Source: Parascedosporium putredinis (taxonomy: Eukaryota > Ascomycota > Sordariomycetes > Microascales > Microascaceae). Taken from it: DNA of 64,000 bases. Numbering within the stretch: position 1 is the stretch's first letter; every line of letters starts with the position of its first letter. The stretch covers positions 1,984,001 through 2,048,000 of the forward strand of contig CASHTG010000015.1 in the NCBI GenBank assembly GCA_949357655.1, in the 5' to 3' direction. The translations under genes and the position numbers were made by a program. Of this stretch, positions 47,073-59,603 are shown piece by piece. Below the pieces are notes generated by a model. The model saw only the letters and a list, made by a program, of their open reading frames with translations, did not search any database and was not told the origin of the DNA.

Positions 47073-48776
47073 CTAGTTCTTGTCCAATCTAACAGCTGGG
47101 TTCCTCTTGATAAAGCCAAGATCAACCTTGTGGCCCAGAAGCTCCCGAATATTCGAGATGCCGTACTTGATCATGGTCGGCCTTTCTAAGCTGAGGCCCC
47201 AGCCGAACACCCTCATGTCCTTGGGAAGGCCCATGGCCTCGAGCATCTCTGGCCTGAACATGCCGCTGTTTCCAATCTCCACGAGCTTGCCCAGCCCCTT
47301 GTGGTAGCTGAAGATCTCCATGCTGGGCTCGGTGTAAGGGTTATAGGCTGGCTTGAACTTGAGATCCGTAATGCCCATCTTATTGAAGAAGATTTCCATG
47401 AACTCCATGAGTCCACCTAGGGTCAAACCGTAGTCCGCGATGACACCCTCCACTTGATGGAACTCCGCAAGATGGGTAGCGTCAACTGATTCGTTTCGGA
47501 ACACACGATCGATCGAGAAGTACCGGGCTGGGGGCGGTCGGCCATCCGGGCCCTTTTGCGCAGCGAGTTTCCGCAGTATCGCCGCGGAGATGGCGGTCGT
47601 GTGGGTACGCAGAACCAGGCGGAGGGACTCGTCGGCGGACCAGGGGTACCGGTAGCCGATGGATCCGAACAGGCCATCCTCGTGGACCTGCTTGACGTTG
47701 TCCCAGTACTGTTGCTCAAACTCGCCCGTCTCCTCAGACTTGGGCCTATCAGCGACCTTGGGTTCGGCAACGTAGAAAGTATCCTGGAGATCTCGCGCGG
47801 GGTGCTGCTGGGGCACGTAGAGGGCGTCAAAGTTCCAGAAGCCGGACTCGATGTAGCGATTGGTGGGCATCTCTTCGAATCCCATCTCGAAGAAAATTTG
47901 TCGGAATTCGTGCCGCACTTTGTTGAGCGGATGCAGAGCGCCAGCGTTCTGATCCGCGCCGAGGGCATTGAAATTGTACGGCTTGAAATCTACCGTCTTC
48001 CACGCGCCAGACGCCAACATGTCGGCCGTCAGATCGGTTTCTTGCTTGACGACCTCAAGGGCGAACTTGGGGCCCTTGCTGACGGTGAAACTGATAACCC
48101 TCTGGACCTTGATAAGCTTGCGCTTCTTGAGATCGGCGATAACCTTTGCATCGTGAGTCTGCTTCTTCTGTATCTCTTGGAGCTGCCGTTGCGTCACGTC
48201 TTCAATCGATTTCGCCTGTATCCGTCATGAGTTAGGTTTCTTTGACTACCAATATAGATGGTGGGTGGGAGCCTCGTGGCGGGCTAGGGGCTCAAATCTT
48301 TTAAGGTAAAAAAAAAAAAGTATGCAAAGATGGCGGGGTACAAGCATGGCGGGGTTAGAGTTGGAGGAAAAAGGGTGGCATACCGTCGCGATAAACTTGC
48401 CATCCTTGGTCCTAGAAATCCACTTCTCCTTGCAAGCCTTGCCTTGGCCCAGTTTCGTTACGGTCTTGTCGCCAATAGCCTTCTCAATCTCGGGGATGGT
48501 GAGGCCTTCCATTGCCGCGAGGACGGCCTCGAAAACCCTGGCCTCGTGGCTGCCATGGGCGGCAATCAGTTCACCTTCACTCTCCAAAATTGCCAGCTCT
48601 TTCTCTATCGGCTTATACGTGATCATAGACTTGGAACTCAGGCTATCGACCGCAGCCTTGATTTCGGCGAAAGGGACATCGGGAAAGGCCTCGGAGGTGA
48701 GGACGGGTTCGGCGGTGGAAAGCGCATGAAGTATTCTGGACGTCAGCTCCGCAGAGCTATTGCCGGCGGAAGCCAT
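47073..48776 (-). CDS. frs2: Phenylalanyl-tRNA synthetase alpha subunit, cytosolic
   Basis: Catalytic subunit of the cytosolic alpha2beta2 class II synthetase that charges tRNA-Phe. Exon 1 (48776-48384) gives the N-terminal winged-helix region ([35 protein letters not shown]); exon 2 (48215-47073) the class II core. Intron 48383-48216. Motif 2 is visible in [18 protein letters not shown] and motif 3 in [17 protein letters not shown]; the Phe-pocket region [12 protein letters not shown] also matches. There is no mitochondrial presequence and no fused tRNA-binding B8 domain, which separates it from the mitochondrial single-chain enzyme. The frame is intact, 511 residues. A TGACTC motif lies 143 bp upstream (48919-48924), compatible with amino-acid control but weak on its own. 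Confidence 0.96.
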
Positions 48777-49542
48777 TTCTTGCTTGAGGTCGTCGGTATA
48801 TCAAGCGATGGAATAAAAGAGAAATTGGAGTGGAAGATCGAGTTGAGTTGGGGATTGCGCTGTGATTTCGAAACGGCACAAAGGTACCATATAGAGCCCA
48901 GGCCGTTGACGATCTCGATGACTCGACTCTTGCTGGGTCAATTCCTCGCGCGGGTATCAACCTGCACAGTGTGTTATCCCAGACACACCCCTGTGCGCAT
49001 CAACCCAACACGGCTCGGCCTGGACGCCACAGTAACCCTCCATGGCGAAACAGGCTGGACGGACCAGCCACAGCTACTATCACGTGAAATTGACAACTGT
49101 TAGTAGATACCTCAAACGCGCTGGACTTCGAGCTACCAAGTAATCTCGAGCGTCTCCTTTTAAATGGAGGGTGTGGCGTCATGCTACCTCGTGCTCAACC
49201 TGAACCCGAGAGGCACCTTCGCAAGCCTCGCTTGCTTGACTCCAACGTCTGACCTCCCCATGGGTCCTTAACCTTTGCCTCAACCTCTTGGTCGGCTACT
49301 TATGTTTCTTTTCTCATCATCTCACCCATCTCCTCCTCTGGGCCCGAGCTGAATTCCATGTCATCTGATCTTGCCAATCTCGAACCTTTTCATATCTAGC
49401 AAGCACCACACTTCAAAGGCGACTTAGTCATCTTCTCTTGTTGCTCGTTTGCCAGAAACCGCATCTCAGTTGAGCTCAGGATGCTTGCAATCTCTTGGCC
49501 TTTCCCTGATCTAAACGCCATCTCTTGCTGCCAAATGAGGCC
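48777..49542. promoter_or_regulatory. Divergent upstream region of FRS2 and the Dsc4-like gene
   Basis: 766 bp between divergent start codons. TGACTC motifs occur at 48919-48924 and 49237-49242. No gene seen. Confidence 0.45.
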
Positions 49543-50680
49543 ATGAACGAGGATCCCACGCCGACAGCTCCGGCACCACACGGAGAGGACGGCAGCCACC
49601 CCGGAAACGAGTCCGACCCTCCGAGCGAGGACACTCGCAGCCATGCCGAGTCATCCCGGCGGCAACGGCGGCGTCGCCGTGCTAATAAGAGACACAACTC
49701 TGCGCTCTCTAAGAAGCTCGAATTCATGACACATCTCCTTACGAACCTTGATCAGTTATTTTTCGCCGAGGTTGCTGCTTTGTACTATTTAGAGTGAGTA
49801 CCCCGTACCATCTTTGGAGCTCCCTCCCCTTCTCGATGGTAGCTGACGTAGTTTGCGTGACCTCGCCCTATCAGGTGCTCATTTCTCCGATTTATGCTGC
49901 GTTCCGTTGCGCAGTACGCGTTCCTCACCCCCAAACCCGAGTCGTTTCCCATAGCGCTCCCGGCCTATCCGGCCCATGTATTCTCGATTCTATTCCCAAA
50001 CGTGGTATGCATGCTCTGCCACATATTCATGACTCTCCCGCGGGGACCGAGGCCTCGCGAGGGTATCTGCATGGTGGAATCATCGTCGATTTCATTGGGC
50101 AGGCTCCCCGACGTCTAGATTATCTCTTCTCGCCATGGACATCTTTATCCTCGCACTGCAGGCTCTCATGCTTGCTGTTCACTCCCAACGAGAGGCACTC
50201 CGAGGCGCTGTCAAACCCAACCGTGGAAGCATAGACTTCCTTCCCGAGCTTCGCCGCCAAATTCGAGCGCAAACGAGTCGCACGGGAGATCAGCGGACTC
50301 AGAGGCGCCAGAGGAATAGGAGTGGTTCCACGGCTAGTCAGAATCCCCCTGATGTGGAGATGGGCCTAGGAATCAGCAGCGACGAGGCTATGCACGGAGA
50401 TCGGGATGATGAGACAACCCGTCTCATAACGGAACAGCCCACGCCCGCGAACTCGGGCCAGCAGCTTTCCGAAATATATGCCTCTGGAAATGCTGTCGTG
50501 GGGGACTTCCACCTTGTGCAAAGCATGCGACTGGCGAGCACGGGTTATACTGCGGCGGCTGCGCATTCAATCAGGACGCTAGGATACACGGCTTCTCTTG
50601 CCACGCTCCTGACATCACGCGAGAGCGAGAGAAGCATACGGCCGAGTAGGCGCAGCGTGCGAGGAAGAGACAGAGGATGA
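49543..50680 (+). CDS. DUF1746-family membrane protein, likely Dsc E3 ligase complex subunit 4
   Basis: Fungal DUF1746 proteins include S. pombe Dsc4, a subunit of the Golgi Dsc ubiquitin ligase that activates SREBP. Exon 1 (49543-49793) starts MNEDPTPTAPAPHGED, passes an Arg-rich stretch and enters the first hydrophobic segment (NLDQLFFAEVAALYYLE). Exon 2 (49875-50680) continues CSFLRFMLRSVAQYAFLTPK, a second segment (VFSILFPNVVCMLCHIFM), the conserved RGYLHGGIIVDFIGQ, a third (MDIFILALQALMLAV), and a long polar tail. Two frameshifts at CCC 50037-50039 and C4 50106-50109 close with one C each, giving 352 residues. Family assignment rests on the membrane core; the Dsc role is inferred from the family. 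Confidence 0.8.
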
Positions 50681-50830
50681 ATATAGATATCGTAATGAAT
50701 GCAGCATGTTATTTACTTGCTCTTTCTCTGCCTACAGTTCGGCGATTGGTCCCATTTTAGAGCCGATGGTGATTTCGGCAGCATTGCGTGCGATTATGTG
50801 GAAACTTGCAATGGTATATATATTATTCGC

Positions 50831-52043
50831 TCACGCGACCTTCCTTCCAACGTTGCCTACACCCGACCCCTTTACGGATACTATTATATCTCCCGAATCA
50901 TCATCGTCCACATCTCTAAATCCCCAGCTGTTTGCGTTGAATGTTTTCAGGTCCCTTGCCAAACCGACAAGCTCCTCTGTCCCGAGTACGTTTTTACTGA
51001 CGCGCAACCGGCCGACATCCTCTGAGCCCATGGCCATCAATGTCAAAACAGTGCTCGCGGAGACTGTGGTGACGCACCCCCTGCGCTATAATCTCTAGGA
51101 GCTGATATGCGCATCTCCTGCCGATATCTTCTGGAACCACGCCGCCATCTGCCGGTGCTGGTAGATCGGCGGAATAGATGACGCCTGGGGAGGATGACTC
51201 GGCGACTAAGCTCAGACCAAAACCGATGCCTTTCCGCCTCTTGCCGGTGGACTTGCCACCGATATCTACTAGCGGAGCCTGGTCGTACTGGGAAGCGATG
51301 TGAATGTCGGGCACGAGAGGGTTGAGTACCTCCCTAACAGCGTGGATCATGCGGGCATTGTTGGAAGCAGATACACCTGTGCTGTAGGCAACTCCACGAA
51401 CCCGTCTGACGCGGCCGGCGCTTCGGTTCAAGTGAAGGGTCTTGGGAAGTCTGACCTGGCTAGCAAATCGCAGCTCCACAACACCACCGCCACCTTTCCC
51501 ACCGGGCCCGGGGCAGGACCTGTTCAATATGCGGAGCTCTATCCTCGTTGGTGGAATGCCGAATAAACCGAATAGCGGGAGAATGGCGGTTCTGAAGGTG
51601 TCGACTGAAATATCTCCAGTCTCTGTCGCGGAAGTGATGACGCCAGGTCCTGTGAATCGCACATTCATGTGGGTTTTGGCAAAGGGCGCTAGAAGGCAAA
51701 TGGGGAGAAGGAAGTAGGTAACTCCGCGGATGCATGATTCGGGAAGCGAATGCTCAATCACGCCGCCTTCGCCTGCGCCGAAACCTTCCTGGGACCCTGT
51801 TATGAGACCGGGGTGGAACGTCATCGTGGCGCCGGTGTAGGAAATCTGCATGGTGCTGCCATTGGTGACGGCCTCGAGGAGGCGGAGGAAGGAAATCTCA
51901 TGAGCGGCAAGACCGGGGGATGTGGGCGAAGTGCTTCGAATCTTGGAGATGTGGATGGGGCGGCCTGTCAACGTTGACAGAACTAATCTATGGGTAAAGG
52001 ATCGGTGGCCGGTAAACCGTAGGTACTCTGTCGGTGAAGCCAT
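50831..52043 (-). CDS. rcl1: RNA 3'-terminal phosphate cyclase-like protein RCL1 (18S rRNA processing)
   Basis: Rcl1 binds the GTPase Bms1 and acts at pre-rRNA site A2 in the nucleolus. A single exon reads MASPTEYLRFTGHRSFTHRL; RPIHISKIRSTSPTSPGLAA and HEISFLRLLEAVTNGS follow, characteristic of this branch of the RNA cyclase fold, then GVTYFLLPICLLAPF and GLFGIPPTRIELRI. The C-terminal portion (TLMAMGSEDVGRLRVSK, ARDLKTFNANSWGF) is in a different frame; adding two G at the run complementary to C5 51077-51081 joins them (IAQGGCVTT) into 404 residues. It converges with the Dsc4-like gene (150 bp between stops) and is divergent from the PPR gene. Confidence 0.92.
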
Positions 52044-52500
52044 GGTGGGCGATGTGGTGGTGATTAGTCGGATGGGCGGTGGTGGAGGGGAATCTCGAAG
52101 TTGGGACTTTGTGGTGAAAAATAATAATTTTCTGCCGGACGTGGACTTTCCTGCCCAACGCTTGTGGAAGGCGGTGTGGATTCTTTCAGCAGAACTGCTC
52201 AGTGTGCCTTAGCTTATCGGGTCTAAAAATTTCATCGCGGTACCTCTGAAATTTGTTAGTAGCACATCCTACGCGTTTGCGTTCCATTACTTGTAGCACG
52301 GTACAATTATCCTCTCCTGAGCTGAGCTTCGTTGCCATTCCGGGCCCTCTCGTCATCAACGTCAACATTCAACATACAACCAACCCCCAACGAGCACTCT
52401 CGCGAATCTCTAAAGACGTCTGCCCGAATAGTCTTCGATTTTCTCATTTCGCCTGGATGTAGCTGGGGCCGTGGCTTTGGCCTCGCGACTCACCCACCCC
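52044..52500. promoter_or_regulatory. Divergent upstream region of RCL1 and the PPR gene
   Basis: 457 bp between divergent ATGs; carries both promoters. No motif recognised with confidence. Confidence 0.45.
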
Positions 52501-54890
52501 ATGTCCTCGCGGGCATTTCAAAGCCTGCGACATACGACTCGGTTCGTCTGTTCGCAGTGCTCCCTGATTGCACACAAGCCCGCATCGCCCGCCGCCCTCC
52601 GACCCCCTCACATACTCTCACAGCCAGCAAGAAGATGGAAGAGCCAACTCAAACAAGCCCCCGCAGACCCCCACGCGCGACCCTGTCCTCGTCCACGCAG
52701 GATGTCGACAAAGACTTCCCCGACAGTTTTGAAGAGGCGAAGAAGACGTTGAATATTCGATACTTCGAACAAGAATCCGACGGCAACATTCAAGAACTTC
52801 AGAACTCTGAAGACTTTGCGCGCTCCTCGACGGGACCGAGCTCTATCAGCAAGATTTGGAGAATGACCTCGAAAGTATCATGGACCTTGTGGAGGGGAAG
52901 AACACGGAGGAGCGATTCCGAGCCCAGATAGAAAGCGAACTTCTCAAAGCAGTCGAAGAATCAAAGGGTGTTCTTGCGGGAGCTGCACCCGAAAGACAAG
53001 CTTCAGTCGCGGTCCTCGAAACCCCCGAATAAGCGACAAGGTGTTCCGGAAGGAGGCCCAGCGCAGGTTAATCCGGAAGCTGAATACGGCCCTCGAGCGC
53101 GCGGACAAGGTGCAACCTCGGGAAACTGCTGCTTCCAAAAGAGCGCTAGTTTCCCTCTGGAAGACGTACGTGGCGGCGCGCCAGACACTGGCGCTTAGCT
53201 GGAACGCCGTCCCTCGCGGCGCGTGGGATCTCCTGTGGCGATTATTCTCTCTTGACGATCCTGTTGGCAACCCAAACCGATTATCGCACGTGGCAACGTT
53301 ATCCAAGGATATGAGCTCCGCGGGCGTGGACTTGACCGCCTCTCAGCAGGTGCTTACCATCGAGTCGCTCTTTGTTGCCAACTGGGAGAATGACGCAATC
53401 AAGAATTGGAAGAGGTGTCTTCCGACGCTTGGCGCTGAGGGCTCGGCCTCTTTCCAACAGTTTTGGGAACTTGGTGCGCGCATGTTCTGCGAGACCGGCG
53501 ACATAAGCCAGGCCACTCGCGCCGTAGAGAAACTGATCAGCGCCAACTCGGATCCGCGCATCCTCATGACGCTGGTCCGTACGCATTCCCGGGCGGGGAC
53601 GGATGAAGGATGTACCAAGGCCTGGGAGGCTTACGGCCGTTTGCGGACTCTACTGGGCGGGCGGATGACGCTCGAGGACTATGACCAAGTAATCTCGCAC
53701 TTTCTAGCGGCGAACCAAATCGAGAATGCCCTCCACGCTTTCGTCGACATGATGACTTCTGGTACCACGATTCTTAAGAAGCAAAAGCGTCTACCACCCA
53801 CCATCGGCAACAAGTTCTTTTTCGGAAAGTGGCTGAAGCGGCTGATCGGCGCCGGTGAGCTCGACGGCGCCTACAGCGTCATCAAATTCATGTTGGAGAA
53901 GCACGTCCAGCCCGCTCCCATCCACGTCAATGGTCTCATTGGCGCCTGGCAGCGAGCTGGCGGAGAAAGGGACCTCGAATACGCCGACGCTGTTGCGTGG
54001 AAGATGATTGAATCCCGCATCCAGTTCGTGCGGGAGAGGCAGAGGGGGCAAGGCCGCACGAGACGCCTCGGCGCCTACACCCTGGCCGCGAGCGACTTCG
54101 GAGACGTTTTTGCTGATGGCGGAAAATTACCGGCTTCGCCAGCAGCATGACCCACTGATGCGATTGTGGCAGGCGTTCAATGAGGCGGAAATCAACCACG
54201 ACGCTTTCATGATGAACCAGCTGCTCGAGTCGTATCTCCAGTACGACCGGGTCGACGAGGGCATGGAGCTCTACCAGTCCCTAGTCTCAGAAGGCCATGT
54301 GAAGCCGAACCCCACACGTTCATGGTGCTTTGGAAAATGCTCAAGATCAACCGCGTGCACGTCCCCGAGATCATTATTACGACGAGATGGAGAACGCGCG
54401 CAACACCTTTCACGAGATGATGCAGTTTGTCGACGTCTTCAAGGAGCCCATTGACGGCCAGCTGGCGCGCAAAATTCTCCACACCTTTCGCCGCCTACAC
54501 GACAACCACGGCTTCCTCGCGGCCTTGACATCGTTGAGGAACACGTACGGCTTCGTACCCACGGAGCTCCTGGTGCTCGAGCTCGTGGTTGGCACGACGA
54601 ACCTGGCCTGGGACACGCCGCGGGCCAGGCAGCAGCTCCGCACGGAGAAGAAGCGCATGGACCTCGACATCATGCACCGGAGGGAGGCGCTGGGGCGGTT
54701 CTCCGGGTCGGCAAACGAGATGGAGCAGATGTCGACTGAGGAGAGGGGAGAGGAATTGTACGAGTACCTAGTCAGGGTTTATACGCCCGTGAGATCGGAG
54801 GAGGACCAGGAGTTTATCGACGATACCCATCTTTTGGAGGAAGCCGCCCAACAGATGGGCGTGTATAACGAGGCTGCGGCTGACGAATAG
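52501..54890 (+). CDS. Mitochondrial pentatricopeptide-repeat (PPR) protein
   Basis: PPR proteins bind organelle RNA and control processing or translation of specific mitochondrial messages. The start at 52501 gives an Arg/Ser/His-rich presequence (MSSRAFQSLRHTTRFVCSQC). Helical-hairpin repeats are visible, for example RMTLEDYDQVISHFLAANQI, WLKRLIGAGELDGAYSVIKF, IHVNGLIGAWQRAGGERDLE and NQLLESYLQYDRVDEGMELY. The C-terminal half is acidic and helical (STEERGEELYEYLVRVY). No intron was found. The frame breaks about six times; the clearest are C5 53022-53026, C4 54310-54313 and C4 54363-54366, each cured by one C, with others near 52690-52740, 52815 and 54060-54100. Estimated length about 797 residues. 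I cannot assign a specific ortholog or RNA target. Confidence 0.8.
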
Positions 54891-55346
54891 CATCACTCAA
54901 CCCTGTAACATTACAACATTGCATCACTACTCCCCGCATTACCCATAGCATAGACGGCGGAGGGGTATACTGGTCGCCTTTTCATAGAATTGGATTTTGG
55001 ATTTGGGGTAGAAATTCGCCAGAGGCTCCCGCATAATTGAAATATCAAATCAGAACCCACAGCCATGCCCTATGTTATATTTTCCGGGTTATCTTGCTTG
55101 TTCTTCTCAAGGGATCTCTTTTGCCCTCTCCATGATAATCTTTTCTTAACAAGTACATAAAATAAATGGGTATGCTAAACAGCTCCATGAATACATGTAG
55201 AGCCCGCGACCCTCTGTTAATGTAGGCCCCAACCAAAAAAAACGCCAATCGCTATGCAGTTAGAAGCCCTCCCATTCTCTCGAAACCTCGCTGTTATTAA
55301 GCCCGAGACGTTGAAGCCTATGGCCAGGAATTGCAGCCTTCGTAAA
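54891..55346. other. Intergenic region between convergent genes
   Basis: AT-rich 3' flanks of the PPR and TAF3-like genes. Nothing else seen. Confidence 0.5.
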
Positions 55347-56071
55347 TTATGACAGATCCATTTCAACGTCTGCTATTCTATCCCCCACCGAGCTGAGAAT
55401 CGAGCTTGGCGTATCGGGTTCGGGCTCTGCGTCACGCCCATTCGCGTCGGTATCGTTTGATGGCCCCCTGACTGACTCCTCCCAAGCTTCTATGCTTGTG
55501 AGTTCTTCTGTGCCCTCGACAAGAACCTCTCCCTGTTCGTTGCCCTTGCCTAATATTGTCGAATGATATTTTGAATCTTCGCCTGTCTTGCTGTGTTTCT
55601 TTTGAGGGCTATCGATGCAAAACGTTAGTATACAAGCTAGAAATTCCAAAAGAGTTAGATCTAGGACTTGGCACGAACCGGATAGGTAGTCTGTCGCATC
55701 CGGGTCACCATCCACGGCAGCGTAATCCCGAATAAGCTTGTTCCTAGGCCCGGAAAACCAGGCCAAGAACTCGTCCATGCCCCTAGTGTCCTCAACATCG
55801 AGATAGAGCTGCTCCGTCAGTACGCGTTCGGGTATCAAAGCTGACACGTCTTGCAGCGCCATGCGGACGTCGACGATGGAGGAAGTTCGGCGTGCTCGTT
55901 GTCTTCGGCATGCTGGGCCGTCTTCTCGGCTAGCATATAGAGGTATCGCGCGGCGAGATCGGTAAAGGTGTCCAGCACCGCGGGGCGGCAGGCGTAGTAG
56001 CCAGTAGGTCTGAGGATTTGTAGGACGACGGGCCGGAGGAGCGCGTGGTAGAATGCGGGTGGTGTCGTCAT
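55347..56071 (-). CDS. TFIID subunit TAF3-like protein (BTP histone-fold domain)
   Basis: The N-terminal bromodomain-associated (BTP) histone fold, AFYHALLRPVVLQILRPTGY followed by VLDTFTDLAARYLYMLAEKT, is the type found in TAF3 and TAF8 and pairs with a partner TAF in TFIID. It continues in VDVRMALQDVSALIPERVL and the conserved DEFLAWFSGPRNKLIRDY. Exon 1 is 56071-55679, exon 2 55608-55347, intron 55678-55609. Two frameshifts: one in 55880-55895 (before SSIVDVRM) and one at the start of exon 2 (missing A in ALKKKHSKTGE). About 218 residues. TAF3 is favoured over TAF8 because of the FSGPRNKLIRDY segment after the fold, but no PHD finger is present, as in other fungi; the choice is inference. 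Confidence 0.75.
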
Positions 56072-57770
56072 CTTTGGTGAAAGCAGGGGTTCGTTTCGTT
56101 CTGTTGTATCTTCTTATTTTCCTCTTGGGCTTGGGCCCTCGTGTCTGGTAAAGTTCGAATCCGATAAAGGTTCGAAAGGCGGTTGTGGTATCGTCCAAGG
56201 TAGCCTGTGGAAAATGGCAAGTGGGAGCTGGTCGCGCTTCCGACTAAATGGGGGACGTCTTGGGGTTCCCTTTTCCCGTCTCTTTGTCGCTAGATAGATA
56301 TCCAAGATTTCAGGGTAGCAAGGTGGCGATGGCCGCTCTGAGAGCTTGTTCGTTGATGGTCAAGGAGGACGCGGTTCGAGATGGAGAATCGAAGAGCTGG
56401 TAATGAGTGGACAAATTTGAGGTCGCTCAAGTCGTGTGGAAGAAAATTCATGTGACGACACCAATCATCTTGCCCAAACGAATTTCGAGGTCGTTTTCAG
56501 GGTACCGAAGAGAATATTCGCTATGTGGTTATGGCGTCCCTCATTGAGTGTGTGGTTGACGGATTTGCCTTCCTAGACCCGATCTCATCGCTGAAATCTT
56601 GAAGAATTGTTGGAGGATATGCAAGTCGCGATGGGCAGACCAAACACGACGGCAGAGGCTTGGTCCGCTCCAGGCTTGACAATGGGCCGCCTTCCCGCTT
56701 GTGGTGGCCTGCTGTCAGAGTATGTGCTGAGTAAGCACGATGGGGCTTTCGGTTTGCCTCTGCTTCTGTCTTCAGCGTCAGCAATGACAGTGAAGCCAAC
56801 CTTAGTTCGTTAGGCCTAGGGCCTATTCACGATTCATGATCCCTCTACAATAAGTGATCGGTTAAACAATGCCGCGGATCTATAGCGTTTCTAGCCTTGT
56901 ATTGTGCTTATACATCCGATAACCTTAACCCTGCACTTGAAATCTTGAAGGGAATACCTCTGCTTGAATTGTCTGTTATCGTGCTCTTTCCATCAATAAA
57001 CGGGGTAAAGATCAATGACCTCAGTGTCCCTCCCTTTCCCCAAAACCCCTAGATCCCGGCCAGGGTTTGCACCCATCTATCCATGGACGGATGGACGGAT
57101 CAATTCAATTCAATTGATCGCTCTGCTTGGAAGGGAGATGGATTTTATTTAATAGAACCCCTCTTTCCCCGACTCCCCAAACCCACTCCAGTGCTAAAGC
57201 TGCGCTGCGGGCCTCGGCGGGCATGGCCCACAGCTATCAATTGATGATCGCGCGGGGTAGCACAGCCATGGCACCCTAGCTCCGACCGTGGTTTGGCGTT
57301 GGCTGACGAGTGTTATTAGTGCGAAACTGGAAGCTACCTTTTTCAGGTGGGGGAACTTGATGGGGTCTCGGTATCTGACGGCTCTTGACCCTGGCCGGCA
57401 TCAATCGGCAATTCGAATGTCGCCTCCGAGGAGACGGGGAATTCGAGGAAGCGCACCTCCGACGAGGGGCCAACACACTAGTGTAGCGGACGCAAGCTGT
57501 CGTGACCGCCCCTTTTATCTACACCGTCCGCCCTTTCTCCCCTGGCCACCATTCGTGTGGTTCTCCTACTAGTTTCTCCCCGTTCACGATGCAGTGGTGC
57601 CCAATTCTGTAATTTGCCAGTCCCTCTCTTCCAAGCAGAACCCACCACGCCTTGCGTCCGTCCCCCCCTACCAATTGGACCACACACAGGCGGCTGCCCC
57701 ATGGTTAGCTCTCCATAGTGCCGCTTCCCCGTATTAATAGCCCATCCCGTTACGCTCCCTCACCCCGACC
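56072..57770. other. Divergent upstream region of the TAF3-like gene and MMSDH
   Basis: 1.7 kb with no recognisable gene. The MMSDH-proximal part is CT-rich. Candidate small frames (56521-56799, 57288-57572) have no conserved features. Confidence 0.5.
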
Positions 57771-59603
57771 ATGCGACGCTTCTCTCTCCGAAGCCTTCCC
57801 AGCGGCGTGCGTTATCAGTCCACACTCCTAGCTTCGAGGTCCCCTCTTTGTTCACGATCAGTCATGAGCCCGCCGTCAACGTCATCGGCACAGGCGGCCC
57901 TCGCCAGCCGTGGGCTCCACGCCACCGCGAAACATTTTCAGATCCCCGTCCACCTCGATTCCACCCCCACCAGCTATATCAACAACCACAACAAGATTGA
58001 GAAGCCCGAGGACACCCCTTACTTCCTCGACAATGAGTTCAAGGCCTCCCAGGCGACCGAGTTCATCGATCTCCATGACCCTGCCACTAACAACCTCGTC
58101 ACCCGAGTACCTCAGATGACCGATGCCGAGCTCAAGGCCGCCGTCGAGAGCGCCGAGAAGGCTTTCCCGGCCTGGAAGGCCATGAGCGTTTTCGCCCGCC
58201 AGCAGATCATGTTCAAGTTCGTCGCGTTGATTCGCGAGCACTGGGACAGGCTGGCGGCCAGCATCACCCTCGAGCAGGGTAAGACCTTTGCCGACGCCAA
58301 GGGTGACGTGCTCAGAGGCTTGCAAGTGGCCGAGGCGGCTTGCGCAGCCCCCGAGTTGCTCAAGGGAGAAGTCCTTGAAGTGGCCAAGGACATGGAGACC
58401 AGGTCGTACCGCGAGCCTCTGGGTGTTGTCGCCGCCATTTGCCCTTTCAGTAAGTAAACTTCCCCTGCTTCGACCCTACTTGCTAGCAGGGAATACCCGT
58501 TTCTCAATTTCTTTTTTACTAATAAACTGCGCTTCCTCCTCCCCTTTAAAAGACTTCCCGCCATGATCCCCCTTTGGTGCATACCAATCGCCACCGTCAC
58601 CGGCAACACCCTCATTCTGAAGCCCTCCGAGCGTGACCCCGGTGCTGCCATGATCTTGGCAGAGCTTGTCGCCAAGGCGGGCTTCCCCGGGCGTTGTCAA
58701 CGTCATCCACGGTGCCCACCGCGCCGTCAACTTCATCCTTGACGATCCCACGATCAAGGCCGTCAGCTTCGTCGGTGGCAACAAGGCCGGCGAGTACATC
58801 TTCTCTCGAGGCTCCGCCAACGGCAAGCGAGTGCAGGCCAACCTCGGAGCCAAGAACCACGCCGCCGCCCTCCCCGACTGCAACAAGAACCACTTCATCA
58901 ACAGTGTCGTCGGTGCCGCTTTTGGCGCCGCCGGCCAGCGCTGCATGGCGCTGAGCACCCTCGTCTGCGTTGGCGAGACCAAGGACTGGCTCCCGGATCT
59001 CGCCGCCAGCGCAAAGGCCCTCAGCGTCAACGCCGGTTTCGAGCAGGGCGCCGACCTTGGCCCCGTCATCTCCCCGCAGAGCAAGGCCCGCATCGAGGAC
59101 CTCATTGCCAGCGCCGAGCAGGAGGGCGCCACCATCCTGCTCGACGGACGTGGCTTCAAGCCCGCCAACTACCCCAATGGCAACTGGGTCGCCCCCACCA
59201 TCATCACCAACGTCACCCCCGAGATGCGCTGCTACAAGGAGGAGATCTTTGGCCCCGTCCTCGTCTGCCTCAACGTCGATACCCTCGACGACGCCATTGA
59301 CCTCATCAACAAGAACGAGTACGGCAACGGCGTAGCCATCTTTACCCGCTCTGGCCCCACGGCCGAGACTTTCCGCAGGCGCATCGAGGCCGGCCAGGTC
59401 GGCATCAACGTGCCCATCCCCGTACCCTCCCCATGTTCTCGTTTACCGGCAACAAGCGAAGCATCGCCGGTGGTGGCGCAAGCACTTTCTACGGTAGGCC
59501 CGGCGTCAACTTTTACACTCAGCAAAAGACTGTCACTGCGTTGTGGAGGTCGGATGACGCCCTCTCTAAGAAGGCGGACGTAGCCATGCCCACCCATTCA
59601 TAA
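57771..59603 (+). CDS. Methylmalonate-semialdehyde dehydrogenase (acylating), mitochondrial
   Basis: ALDH6 family: oxidises methylmalonate or malonate semialdehyde to propionyl- or acetyl-CoA with NAD and CoA, in valine, thymine and beta-alanine catabolism. Exon 1 (57771-58449) has an Arg/Ser presequence ([20 protein letters not shown]). Intron 58450-58552 interrupts the substrate-site ICPFNFPAMIPLW motif. Exon 2 carries [43 protein letters not shown], the catalytic cysteine in [12 protein letters not shown] (TGC at 58942-58944), [11 protein letters not shown] and [11 protein letters not shown]. Three frameshifts: CCC 58557-58559, C4 58685-58688 (two bases), CCC 59425-59427. Restored length is 577 residues, longer than bacterial MmsA because of the N-terminal extension. 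Convergent with the monooxygenase. Confidence 0.94.
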
